Shown: positions 25,229 to 33,196 of the stretch, one piece after another
Layout of the letters: every line of letters starts with the position of its first letter
Position numbering within the stretch: the first letter of the stretch is position 1
Assembly: GCA_018335875.1 (NCBI GenBank)
Contig: JAGXRN010000054.1
Location: 1 to 64,000, forward strand
Direction of reading: 5' to 3'
DNA from: Dethiobacter sp.
Lineage (GTDB): Bacteria > Bacillota > Dethiobacteria > Dethiobacterales > Dethiobacteraceae
DNA: 64,000 nucleotides
Program-made: the position numbers and the translations under genes
Notes under the pieces: generated by a model
What the model saw: the letters and a program-made list of their open reading frames with translations, nothing else
What the model was told of the DNA's origin: nothing
Databases searched by the model: none

Positions 25229-25960
25229 TTAAGAATGATTCGCTTCTTCGTCGATGTGGGCAAACGACCAGTATTTGTGGACATCTGCCATCAGGTTTTC
25301 AATATGCTCTACCATTGCTTGCTCTGCGGCCACGGGGTTGCGCCCCGCCACAGCATTAAATATTTTAAGATGGTCGGTAAATATTTTGCTGTGTACTTTC
25401 TTGCGGATATAGCCAAGCACAGGTGAGAGCTGAGCGTCCTGACGGATAAGGTTGAGTGCAGCCTTTAAAACTCTGTTTCCCGCAGCATCTGTAAGTGCGT
25501 TGTGAAAATACAAGTCGCCCACTTCCACATTATTATCAGAGTTGAGGTAAGAAGTTACTGATATCTCCAGGCTAGCCAACTGCTCATCATTTATTTTTAA
25601 AGCAGCAAGGCGGGCTATCTCTCTTTCAATTGCTTTACGGGCTACCAGTATTTCCAGCAGTTCTTCTTTGTTTCGTGAGTTCACGAGTTTCGTAAGCTGC
25701 TGGCTGAAAAGCAGTCGGTTTTTCTCATGCGTCAGAGTATGGAGGTAGTTTCTGCCCACACTGGTTATAATGCGCCCTTTAAAACCTTGTTTTTCAGTAA
25801 ATCCTCTTTCATCCAATTCACGCAACAAGCGCCCGCAAGTAGCTTCGCTGACCTGGTGGCCGGTGGTAATCAGAGCAAGACATGCACTCCCCGAACCTAC
25901 CGGCTTGTCGCTTTGACTGATAAAATCAAGTAAAAAGAAAAGCTGTCCTTTTTCTTCCAT
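25229..25960 (-). CDS. transcriptional regulator: NrpR/RNase R-type winged helix plus FCD ligand domain
   Basis: A 243-aa regulator. Residues about 85-230 are an FCD effector domain (helical; ILVARKAIEREIARLAA, then YFHNALTDAAGN, then DHLKIFNAVAGRNP), normally fused to a GntR winged helix. Here residues 1-75 instead resemble the winged helix at the N-terminus of archaeal NrpR and RNase R (SQSDKPVGS, LLRELDERGFTEKQGFKGR). FCD domains bind small organic acids, so this protein probably senses a pathway intermediate. It is first in the mutase operon, 34 bases before the 77-aa gene, with AAGGGGAAAG before the ATG. The binding site may be the 14-mer found upstream of porC and the PLP gene. Confidence 0.78.
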   Translation of the reverse strand: MEEKGQLFFLLDFISQSDKPVGSGSACLALITTGHQVSEATCGRLLRELDERGFTEKQGFKGRIITSVGRNYLHTLTHEKNRLLFSQQLTKLVNSRNKEELLEILVARKAIEREIARLAALKINDEQLASLEISVTSYLNSDNNVEVGDLYFHNALTDAAGNRVLKAALNLIRQDAQLSPVLGYIRKKVHSKIFTDHLKIFNAVAGRNPVAAEQAMVEHIENLMADVHKYWSFAHIDEEANHS

Positions 25961-26033
25961 TACTTTCCCCTTCCAAGCAGTAATGTTTCCCGGTCGTAGG
26001 GTAAAGCGGCAAATCCCTTAGTAGTAGATTTTT

Positions 26034-26067
26034 GAAATAACCGCCAGTAAGCACTGGCGGTTATTTC
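26034..26067 (-). terminator. terminator of the permease gene
   Basis: A perfect 15-bp stem (GAAATAACCGCCAGT with its complement, four-base loop), followed leftwards by AAAAATC. It lies 27 bases after the permease stop codon and separates that transcript from the regulator operon. Confidence 0.8.
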
Positions 26068-26094
26068 TTCCTGTAAGGAAATTAATCCGCCAGA

Positions 26095-27522
26095 TTACAT
26101 CAAAAACATTGCAACTATGGCTGCTACAGTAAGGCCGCTAATAACAGGGATAAAGTTCTTACGCGCCAGGTCAAGCGGGTTAACCCCGGCAATACCGGCT
26201 GTGGCCACCAGGCCAAAAGCCCAGGCTGCGAGAGTTCCGCCACCGGACCATACGGCGCCCATCTGGCCGATTGCGGCCAGAGCTTCCACACGCACCCCGG
26301 CAATGGGGCCAAGGGCGGCGGCTAAGCTGGCAGTCAGCGGCAGGCCGGAGAATCCAGAACCATCGAGGCCGGTGATAATACCAATAATCACGTTGCCGAA
26401 AGAAAGAGCAAACTTGTTCATTGGCAGTGCATTAGCCAATGCTCTCCCCAAGTCAAAGAGCAGGGCAGGAGCGCCTTCACCAAGGATTTGGGTGGCAGCG
26501 CCGGCGCCCAGGAAGAAGAAACCGGCAATGGGGATAACAGGGGCAAAAATTTTAATCGCATAATTCAGGCCGTAGCGAATATGCTCCACTATTGATTCCA
26601 GTGCCTTGTTGCCGTCTGCAGCAATACTGTTGATAATCAACATTAAAACTGCCGCTCCGCCCAGTAAAGCGGTGGCGTCGCCGCCGCGCAGGTGAGGCAT
26701 AGAGGGGATATACTTGGTGAGAATCATCAGGGCTACTATTGCGATAAAAGTAACGGGGACAAGGATCGCCATTGTACGGGCATGCGGAGATGTTTCAGTC
26801 TCCGATGTTGCTGCCATCAGGCTGGTCTCAGCCACAAAAGTACCGCTTTTTACTTTTGCATAGTTGGCTGAAATTTCCTTGTGCATCATCATATAGGCGA
26901 CACCGATGGCAACAATACCTGCCACCCAGGAAAGAATAGCAACGTCAGTGAGCATGGAGCCGCTCACCAGGCCTGCGGTACGCTCGCTCAGGCCGGGTGC
27001 GCCCTGGATAATCAAGTCACCGGAGAGGCCCATGCCGTGGCCAAAGATGTTGACAGCCATGGCGGCAGCCATGGCAGGCAGGCCTGCACTGATAGCGACC
27101 GGCACCAGCATGACGCCGACAAGGGCTGTGGCGGGAGTAGGCCAGAAGAACAGGGCGCAGATATACATCACGCTGCCCAGTGCAAAGAAACCGATATGAG
27201 GATTTTTCAGCAGCCGGCGCGCCGGCGCCACCATCAGATTATCGGCGCCTAATTTGGACATAGCTTTAAGCATGGCCACCATGAGGGCGATAACCAGCAT
27301 GATATCAAACAAATCCTCACCGGCGGTCAGCAGTGCACGGAAAGAAGTCTGGATAGCGAAAACAATCTGGCTGACCGCAGACCCCTCGGCGTAAAGCAGG
27401 CCGAGAAGAAAGATACCCACAAGACTGGGCATGACTACGTCACGCCTTTTAATCATAGTAATAATAACAACAAGAACAATTAACAGGTACAGCCAATGGG
27501 AAAGTGTCAATGTTACATCCAT
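26095..27522 (-). CDS. secondary transporter of the ion-transporter (DcuC/CitM/NhaC-like) superfamily
   Basis: A 475-aa integral membrane protein with about 11-13 hydrophobic helices and two halves separated by a polar loop near residues 230-250. Each half has a Gly/Pro-rich re-entrant-looking stretch (FFWPTPATALVGVMLVP in the first, GLDGSGFSGLPLTASLAAAL in the second). This fits the inverted-repeat fold of the ion-transporter superfamily, which moves carboxylates, amino acids or Na+/H+. The substrate cannot be read. Its own promoter region (27523-27776) carries four TATTTAC elements. Between the mutase operon and the FAD/PLP pair, it is the likely uptake system for the pathway's substrate. 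Confidence 0.7.
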   Translation of the reverse strand: MDVTLTLSHWLYLLIVLVVIITMIKRRDVVMPSLVGIFLLGLLYAEGSAVSQIVFAIQTSFRALLTAGEDLFDIMLVIALMVAMLKAMSKLGADNLMVAPARRLLKNPHIGFFALGSVMYICALFFWPTPATALVGVMLVPVAISAGLPAMAAAMAVNIFGHGMGLSGDLIIQGAPGLSERTAGLVSGSMLTDVAILSWVAGIVAIGVAYMMMHKEISANYAKVKSGTFVAETSLMAATSETETSPHARTMAILVPVTFIAIVALMILTKYIPSMPHLRGGDATALLGGAAVLMLIINSIAADGNKALESIVEHIRYGLNYAIKIFAPVIPIAGFFFLGAGAATQILGEGAPALLFDLGRALANALPMNKFALSFGNVIIGIITGLDGSGFSGLPLTASLAAALGPIAGVRVEALAAIGQMGAVWSGGGTLAAWAFGLVATAGIAGVNPLDLARKNFIPVISGLTVAAIVAMFLM

Positions 27523-27634
27523 TTTATAACCTCCCTCTTTTTTCTACTGTGCTCAAACGAGTTTCCCGCTTATAAATAACTTCTCCTCACATCCTTTCTT
27601 TTTTTCACATCTGTACACGCCTACGCCACGCAGG

Positions 27635-27742
27635 AAGTAAATACGGCAAGCAGGTCGCTTATGACTTTTTATGGACACGCATTGAGTATTTACTTTCAGG
27701 TTAATCACAGTAGTTAATATATTTACTATTCAGTATATTTAC
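27635..27742. promoter_or_regulatory. TATTTAC repeat cluster upstream of the permease
   Basis: Within 108 bases there are four copies of TATTTAC: one inverted (27637-27643) and three direct (27687-27693, 27720-27726, 27736-27742). AAGTAAATAC at 27635-27644 and GTATTTACTT at 27686-27695 form a perfect 10-base inverted repeat. They sit upstream of the permease gene in an otherwise empty 254-base gap, so they are probably regulator binding sites. Confidence 0.5.
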
Positions 27743-27776
27743 GGTGCCAATATGGTGTTTAGGCCATGGGTCACTG

Positions 27777-29063
27777 TTAATGGCTGACGAGCCGGCTGTC
27801 AAAGACATCCGTCAGGCCGCAGGCCTCCACGCGGTGGCGGATAGCAGTCTTGTTTATGGTATAAAGGTCAAGTGCTTTCAAATGGTCAAAGAGCACTGAG
27901 CCCGAAAAGGTATACTTTAGGCCAAGGCCACCTGGAGCTGCCATTTGTTCTTTAACCCAGGCAATGGATTCACCGACCATCAATGTACGCGGCAATTCGA
28001 GAGGCTTTTTCCCAAGTTCAAAGCGCACTGCATTATGGCCGGCAAGAGTCCCTGTAATAATCGCTTCGGTATGGCCTACCAGCAGGCCGGCTTTTTCACC
28101 ACCGCAGAACAGGTTGTCCACGCCTTCCACCTGCAGGCAGTTATCACGCGGCGAGAGCGCAAGGTATCGCATTGAATTGCCCATGCCTCCGCTGTAAGGA
28201 TCTTCATAGCGAGCTTCCTCGAAGCCGGGAATCTGGCGCAGCACTTCCAGCGGAAAGAAAGGACTCATTAATTTGGCATGACCGGTGTCAAGTAGAATAA
28301 CATTGGCTGCATACTCCGGCAAAGCATACTGCTGGCACGCTTTTTTGTCCAGAGAATCTCCCTTTTGCAATTCTTCGGGGACAGGTATCACGGCAACGCC
28401 GTTTCTTTCAAGTGTTTCGATAATATCTTTGCTCAGTGATTCCTTAAAAAGCTTGCACGATCCACTCATGGCGCCGATGGTACCGTCAGACTTCTCGCCC
28501 ATAAACTCCTCAACACCGGCTTTGGCAGCTATGCTTACCCGGGTGCCGAAAGTGGGGCAGCGCAGTATACACATGGCACAGCCTTTGCCGTACTTGGTAC
28601 AATTGGCCATGCCTCCCGCAGTACCTGTAGCCTCAACAAACACATCCGCCTCCAGGAATGTTCCATCCTTCAATTTCACTGCCTTAATTCGCCGGCCATC
28701 CATCTCCACGTCACGCGCAGTGTTCACAAGAATTATCTTTACGCCCAGTTCTTGCAGCAGTTGCTTTACAGCAGGCTCAATTTTGGCCACGTCGTACAGT
28801 GAAGCATGTTTGTGGCCCGGAAACTCCATATCGCGGTGCCGGGAAACTCTGTCGGTAACATCAAACAGGTCTCCGCCACCCAGGGCAATGGCTTCTTCAG
28901 TAGCTGTCCAACGGCCATTGTTGCGCATTATTCCCCCGACCAGTCCAGTCCCAAGCAGCATGTCAGTCCTTTCCACAATACTTACCCGGGCGCCGGCCTT
29001 GGCGGCTGAAACCGCCGCGGCCGTTCCACTCCACCCTCCACCGACAACAACCATTTTTACCAC
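27777..29063 (-). CDS. FAD-dependent oxidoreductase with internal Cys cluster
   Basis: A 428-aa flavoprotein. The N-terminal VVVGGGWSGTAAA (residues 5-17) with a following acidic strand end is an FAD-binding Rossmann motif, and a second dinucleotide-like segment (VDNLFCGGEKAGL) lies near residue 320. Cys155, 162, 165 and 169 are spaced C-x6-C-x2-C-x3-C-P, which could hold a 4Fe-4S cluster in the substrate domain. That makes it more like a flavin/Fe-S oxidoreductase than MnmG/TrmFO. The GTG start has GGAGG eight bases before it. It is 34 bases from the PLP-enzyme gene and almost certainly co-transcribed with it. Its substrate is unknown; oxidation of an amino-acid-derived intermediate is inferred. 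Confidence 0.72.
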   Translation of the reverse strand: MVKMVVVGGGWSGTAAAVSAAKAGARVSIVERTDMLLGTGLVGGIMRNNGRWTATEEAIALGGGDLFDVTDRVSRHRDMEFPGHKHASLYDVAKIEPAVKQLLQELGVKIILVNTARDVEMDGRRIKAVKLKDGTFLEADVFVEATGTAGGMANCTKYGKGCAMCILRCPTFGTRVSIAAKAGVEEFMGEKSDGTIGAMSGSCKLFKESLSKDIIETLERNGVAVIPVPEELQKGDSLDKKACQQYALPEYAANVILLDTGHAKLMSPFFPLEVLRQIPGFEEARYEDPYSGGMGNSMRYLALSPRDNCLQVEGVDNLFCGGEKAGLLVGHTEAIITGTLAGHNAVRFELGKKPLELPRTLMVGESIAWVKEQMAAPGGLGLKYTFSGSVLFDHLKALDLYTINKTAIRHRVEACGLTDVFDSRLVSH

Positions 29064-29096
29064 TTAAACTGCCTCCTCTCTTTCCTCCCTGAGAGC

Positions 29097-30542
29097 TTAA
29101 TTGTAGGCGTACTTACAGACGATTTCAATCAGCCTGACAAGCGCCTTGATTGCCAGGCGAGACCTGTCCTCAAGCAGGCGGCCGTGTTCATCTGTGGTGC
29201 CAAGCCCCGGTGAAATATAGATATTGGCGTCATAAGCGATGGTCGGTATAACACCCATTTGGGCAAGACCTGACTGCAGGATGTTTGATCCGGCATACAT
29301 ATCTTCGATGGTAAAAATGGGTATACCCTGTCCATTGGCCCATGTTCCTTCATAGTTAACTTCCACTGCTGTTGAATTGTGGCTCTTGCTGATAATAATG
29401 CCCTTGCGCAATGATGCATCAAGCTGCGCGAATTCCTCTTCCACCACACGATACAAATCATCTACTGGCTGAGTTACCACTTCCGGTTTAGCAAGAAGAG
29501 CCTTCATTGCAGCGATTTGGCCCAGTAATGCTTCCTTGCCTGGATCTTGTGTCACATAAGCTGCCTTGCCGTAAGATGCTGTTGTGCCCCAACGGTCGCC
29601 GTGCATGCCAAGGGCCCTGCGGATAGGCACCATGTATTCTTCCTTACCGATAACCAGGCCGCTGGTGGTAGCGCCGCTTGCTTTATCCATGCTGTAAATA
29701 ACCACATGCGCGCCTGTCTTGCGTATATCAGTGCCAACAAAGGGAATTCCCCAGGCATTGTCTATCACATAGGGGATATCGTATTGATTTGCCAGGGCGG
29801 CAAGTCTCTTTTGCAGGATTGGGGTGCCGTCTTCATCTTTTTGTCCATAGCCGTAACCCGGAGTTTCATAACCAAGTGAAGTGATGCCCGTTAGTTCTCC
29901 GGCATGACGCCCGGCCACTTCCGCCATTTTTAACGCTGTCTTTTCAGCGTCGACACCGGATAACAAGGGAACAGGCCAGTACTTAATACCGTGTACAGGA
30001 TACTCGGCTCCGACCATGGGAACTATCAGTGTGTCCATATTATTCTGGCGCTTGCCCGAAAATCCGGCTTCACCTGCTGTGGAACCGCGGTCTGCAAACA
30101 CATCTTTGAAACGGGGCGGGAAAGGACGTCCATAGCCGCCGTGATGATGCAGGTGTTTCTCCGCAGGTATTAGGTAACGGGTGCGGTAGTTATCCCCCCT
30201 GCCCATGCTGGGCGGTGTGAACAGTGAGTCGAATGTCACCCAGAGGCCAGCTTCACAGGTATTTACCGGTGCTGCGTCATATTCATCACCATAGTAAGTT
30301 TTAACCAGTTCACGGATTTCATCCACCAGTTTGGCCAAGGGTGTGACTTCTTTGCCGCCCTCTTCACAGTAGCGCGAGATATCTTCGCGCAAAGGAGCAG
30401 GACAACCGGAGATGGCCCCAGTCAGCCCGAATTTTCCCTTCAGATTATCTGGTATCCCTATTGTGGAAGCAACTTCCCTCGCTTCCTGGTAGATTGAGCC
30501 AATATTCGCCTGTAGTTTTTTATACATCTGAAACTTAAACAT
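29097..30542 (-). CDS. fold-type I PLP-dependent enzyme of unknown specificity
   Basis: A 481-aa PLP enzyme. The cofactor residues are visible: a strand ending IDNAWG with Asp261 for the pyridine nitrogen, and Lys287 in YSMDKASGATTSG for the internal aldimine. The 26-residue spacing fits fold type I (aminotransferase, desulfurase, SelA/SepSecS-like). A His-rich segment (KHLHHHGGYGR, about 129-139) and a C-terminal domain follow the usual plan. GGAG lies seven bases before the ATG. It heads the transcript that also carries the FAD enzyme, just downstream of a terminator and the shared 14-mer. It could be an aminotransferase, lyase or decarboxylase; sequence alone does not decide. Confidence 0.75.
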   Translation of the reverse strand: MFKFQMYKKLQANIGSIYQEAREVASTIGIPDNLKGKFGLTGAISGCPAPLREDISRYCEEGGKEVTPLAKLVDEIRELVKTYYGDEYDAAPVNTCEAGLWVTFDSLFTPPSMGRGDNYRTRYLIPAEKHLHHHGGYGRPFPPRFKDVFADRGSTAGEAGFSGKRQNNMDTLIVPMVGAEYPVHGIKYWPVPLLSGVDAEKTALKMAEVAGRHAGELTGITSLGYETPGYGYGQKDEDGTPILQKRLAALANQYDIPYVIDNAWGIPFVGTDIRKTGAHVVIYSMDKASGATTSGLVIGKEEYMVPIRRALGMHGDRWGTTASYGKAAYVTQDPGKEALLGQIAAMKALLAKPEVVTQPVDDLYRVVEEEFAQLDASLRKGIIISKSHNSTAVEVNYEGTWANGQGIPIFTIEDMYAGSNILQSGLAQMGVIPTIAYDANIYISPGLGTTDEHGRLLEDRSRLAIKALVRLIEIVCKYAYN

Positions 30543-30581
30543 TTCACCACTCCTATCTTTATTCTTTGTGCTTGCTCCTCA

Positions 30582-30595
30582 TCATTGATGAGTAT
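30582..30595. promoter_or_regulatory. candidate operator, copy 2 (upstream of the PLP-enzyme gene)
   Basis: TCATTGATGAGTAT, identical over 14 bases and in the same orientation as the copy at 22045-22058 upstream of porC. Here it lies 40 bases before the PLP-enzyme start. Confidence 0.5.
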
Positions 30596-30633
30596 ACGTT
30601 CTACAACATCACCGGGAATTCCTTTTTTAAATC

Positions 30634-30660
30634 AAAAAAAAATCCGGGAATTATTCCCGG
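30634..30660 (-). terminator. terminator before the PLP/FAD transcript
   Basis: CCGGGAA-TAA-TTCCCGG followed leftwards by a run of nine T. It ends the transcript that carries the small genes at 30673-31593. Confidence 0.85.
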
Positions 30661-30672
30661 TTATTACAATAA

Positions 30673-30786
30673 TTAAAATAATTTTATCCCGCCGCACAAG
30701 CAGGCCAGTAAAAACAGCATTGTTGTCCACACTAAGCCCCCTGCCAGATAAACATACGCGGAAACGCCTCCGGTTGTATTTTTCAA
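30673..30786 (-). CDS. 37-aa single-pass membrane peptide
   Basis: A short reading frame of 37 codons: a polar head of about eight residues, then one hydrophobic helix (about residues 10-33, AYVYLAGGLVWTTMLFLLAC), then a short basic tail. It starts at TTG with AAAGGAG nine bases before it, and ends just ahead of a strong terminator, so it is the last gene of its transcript. Very small membrane peptides of this size accompany secondary transporters in many bacteria. With the permease 3.2 kb away, such a role is plausible but unproven. Too short for usual gene callers. Confidence 0.55.
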   Translation of the reverse strand: MKNTTGGVSAYVYLAGGLVWTTMLFLLACLCGGIKLF

Positions 30787-30804
30787 ATCGCCAGACTCCT
30801 TTCT

Positions 30805-31053
30805 TCAATGTTCAAGTGTAAACAACCTGAGCTCGAGCTCTTCCACGGGAAATGCCGGCCCTGGGCAATCGCGCAAGTGTGTTACAACATTATAAAAAGG
30901 TATGTTATGTTTATTCATGAGTGTATAAATCTCTGCAACGAGGGAATCCATCTCTTTTACAGTCACATGAAATTCGCCGGCAAAAGCTTGGCGGCATTTC
31001 TCATTGTGAACAGTAATTTTTTGCATTTTTTTCATCACTCCCATATTTAACAT
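30805..31053 (-). CDS. hypothetical protein (82 aa)
   Basis: An unrecognised 82-aa alpha/beta protein, possibly shorter at the N-terminus: GGGAG lies ahead of the inner ATG codons, so the start may be up to nine codons later than given. It has two Cys (about residues 20 and 63) without a clear metal motif. It ends 18 bases before the 37-aa membrane peptide and follows the 158-aa unknown gene by about 60 bases, so the three form one small transcript ending at 30634. Function unknown. Confidence 0.5.
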   Translation of the reverse strand: MLNMGVMKKMQKITVHNEKCRQAFAGEFHVTVKEMDSLVAEIYTLMNKHNIPFYNVVTHLRDCPGPAFPVEELELRLFTLEH

Positions 31054-31116
31054 ATACTCTCACGACTCTAAGTGTGAAACACTGAACTTAATCCTACTGG
31101 CTTTGTCAGCCGGTGT

Positions 31117-31593
31117 TTAGGAAACTGCCCTGAAAAGCCGGCTGCAGAGAAAGGCGGAAATGGGTATAATATACCTCCCGCGACCATCCCAACCGATTGC
31201 GACATCAGGCCGGGAAAAAGGAACGTCATACTTTTTTCCCTGCTCGTTTATAAGACGAACGCCAAAACTATCCGCCAGTATTGCCGGGTCCAATATCAGG
31301 TTAGTCTCCACAACAAGGTTTACATCGTCGCACACGACCGGCAGGTCAATATTCTTACCCGGCCTCGCTTCCACCGGCCCCAAACCCGCAGGTAAAGACG
31401 ACAGGCTGTAGGTATATGTCCGCCCAAGGCCGGCAACCCTTTTTTCACTGCCAATGAAGCACAGGAAAGTATACCGATCAAGACCCTCACTGCCGGCGAT
31501 TGGCGTGCCGCTCTGCACAAGCGCTGTTTTAAAGTATGTATCAAGCTTTATTGACAATGGTTTTTCGGCATAGATTTCAAAAGCTGCTTTCAA
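31117..31593 (-). CDS. hypothetical protein (158 aa)
   Basis: An unrecognised protein of about 158 residues, beta-rich, with a Cys pair region (VVCDDVN) and no signal peptide or membrane helix. I start at TTG 31593, six bases after AGGTG; the GTG three codons upstream overlaps that site. It is first in the small transcript that also holds the 82-aa and 37-aa genes. It is separated from aspartate kinase by about 120 bases with no clear terminator. It may belong to the amino-acid cluster by position, but nothing in the sequence proves this. Confidence 0.5.
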   Translation of the reverse strand: MKAAFEIYAEKPLSIKLDTYFKTALVQSGTPIAGSEGLDRYTFLCFIGSEKRVAGLGRTYTYSLSSLPAGLGPVEARPGKNIDLPVVCDDVNLVVETNLILDPAILADSFGVRLINEQGKKYDVPFSRPDVAIGWDGRGRYIIPISAFLCSRLFRAVS

Positions 31594-31723
31594 ACCGCTC
31601 ACCTCTTTTAATATTTTTCAGGATATAGATTATGCGAGTGTGCAGTAGTTGGTGATTGAATAGGATAAAAAAAAGACCACTATTATTCAGCAGTCGCGTC
31701 ACAATAATATTTTCATAAAAGAA

Positions 31724-32941
31724 TCAGGCTTCTTCGCCAAGACAAAATTCTAAATGCAGTGACTTTACCGCATTCGCCACATCCTTTTGTGGTATAAGGC
31801 ATGAAATACTGATGTGAGAATCCACAGTCTGCAAGATCTCAGTACCCACCTGATTTAATGCCCTTACTACCCGGACCATTACACCGGAATTGCCGCGCAT
31901 ACCGGACCTGACAACCGAGACTTTGGCAAAACCTGCTCTTACCTCCGCAGGACACCCTGCGGCATTAAAAGCATCCGCCACTCTTTGTGCCTCCGTGGCG
32001 GGGACGGTAAAAATTTTTTCCTGTGGGGAAAAACTGATTAATTCGAAACTGATGCCGGACGAAGATTGCTTGCGCAGTATTTCCTCTATATCTTTAGCCT
32101 GCGGGTCTGCCAGGCGTACCTGCGCCAAGCCCTCAACATGGGTAATACCACTGATAACTTTTTCTCTGGAAATATAACCTTTTTCATCACAGATTTTTTT
32201 ATGTGTCACAAGTGTCCCTCCATTATACTCACCGGTTTTTTTAAATAGCAGGGGCAGATTATACTGGAGGGCAATATCTACGGCTCGTGGATGTATAACT
32301 TTTGCGCCTTCCCGCGACATCAGAAGGACTTCCTGGTACCCGATATTTTGTATAGGCTTAGCCTCGGGTACCAGGCGTGGGTCAGCAGTCATTACTGAGT
32401 CCACATCCGAGTAGATCTCAACCCGCTCGGATTCCAGTGCTGCGGCCAGGGCAACAGCCGTTGTATCTGACCCGCCTCGACCCAATGTATTTACCTCACA
32501 ATTTTCACTTATTCCCTGAAACCCTGCTACGACAACGATAATGCCTGCCGAAGCAAGCTTGAGAATACGTTCTTTTTTTATGCGCAGAATTTCGGCATGC
32601 CCAAACACACCGTCTGTAATAATCCCTGCCTGCCATCCTGTGAGGGCAACCGCCTCTGCACCTGTACCGTTTATTTGCGCCGCAAGCACAGCTGCTGCCA
32701 TAAGCTCTCCGCAGGAAATCAGCAGGTCAATTTCCCTTGGCGAAGCCATGGGGGAAACATTTCGTATCATGTCAAGAAAAGTATCGGTTGCATAGGGTTC
32801 ACCCTTTCTGCCCATAGCGGACACCACAACCACCGGTTGGTAGCCATCATGTTTTGCAGCCAGAATGTGTTCTTTTACAAGCTCACGCATTTTATGACTG
32901 CAAAGTGAAGAGCCCCCGAACTTTTGGATAATTAGCCGCAC
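31724..32941 (-). CDS. lysC: aspartate kinase (monofunctional, ACT-regulated)
   Basis: About 405 aa. It phosphorylates aspartate, the first step to Lys, Met, Thr and diaminopimelate (needed for spore cell wall). The kinase domain (residues 1-245) has IIQKFGGSS at the N-terminus, GRGGSDTTAVALA for substrate binding and the EIYSDVDSVMTADPR segment. Two ACT domains follow (about 265-405). I start at GTG 32941, six bases after GAGGTG. It is monocistronic, with a 255-base divergent gap to the DUF2294 gene. Which amino acid inhibits it cannot be read from the sequence. Confidence 0.93.
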   Translation of the reverse strand: MRLIIQKFGGSSLCSHKMRELVKEHILAAKHDGYQPVVVVSAMGRKGEPYATDTFLDMIRNVSPMASPREIDLLISCGELMAAAVLAAQINGTGAEAVALTGWQAGIITDGVFGHAEILRIKKERILKLASAGIIVVVAGFQGISENCEVNTLGRGGSDTTAVALAAALESERVEIYSDVDSVMTADPRLVPEAKPIQNIGYQEVLLMSREGAKVIHPRAVDIALQYNLPLLFKKTGEYNGGTLVTHKKICDEKGYISREKVISGITHVEGLAQVRLADPQAKDIEEILRKQSSSGISFELISFSPQEKIFTVPATEAQRVADAFNAAGCPAEVRAGFAKVSVVRSGMRGNSGVMVRVVRALNQVGTEILQTVDSHISISCLIPQKDVANAVKSLHLEFCLGEEA

Positions 32942-33196
32942 TGAGTCCACCTCTTTTTTTGTCCTAATACTTCAGCACTAAGATTACCTTATTATTTGCT
33001 CCAGCAAAGACACACAACTTCAGCTTTTGACAAACCCAATAAATCTTTCAACCTGATAATTAATATATTGAAAACGGCTTAAAAGCGTGACTCCACACAG
33101 TAAATCTAAAACCAGCCAGCGCCCATGCCGGGAGTAAGATATTTTTTAAATATTTAGTAATTTTTTAAAAAGGATTTTTAATAAAAAGGTCGAAAT

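Noticed and set aside
27635-27742. TATTTAC cluster as a replication origin (iterons)
   Set aside because: Only four copies with irregular spacing and no initiator gene beside them; a transcription factor cluster is the simpler reading.
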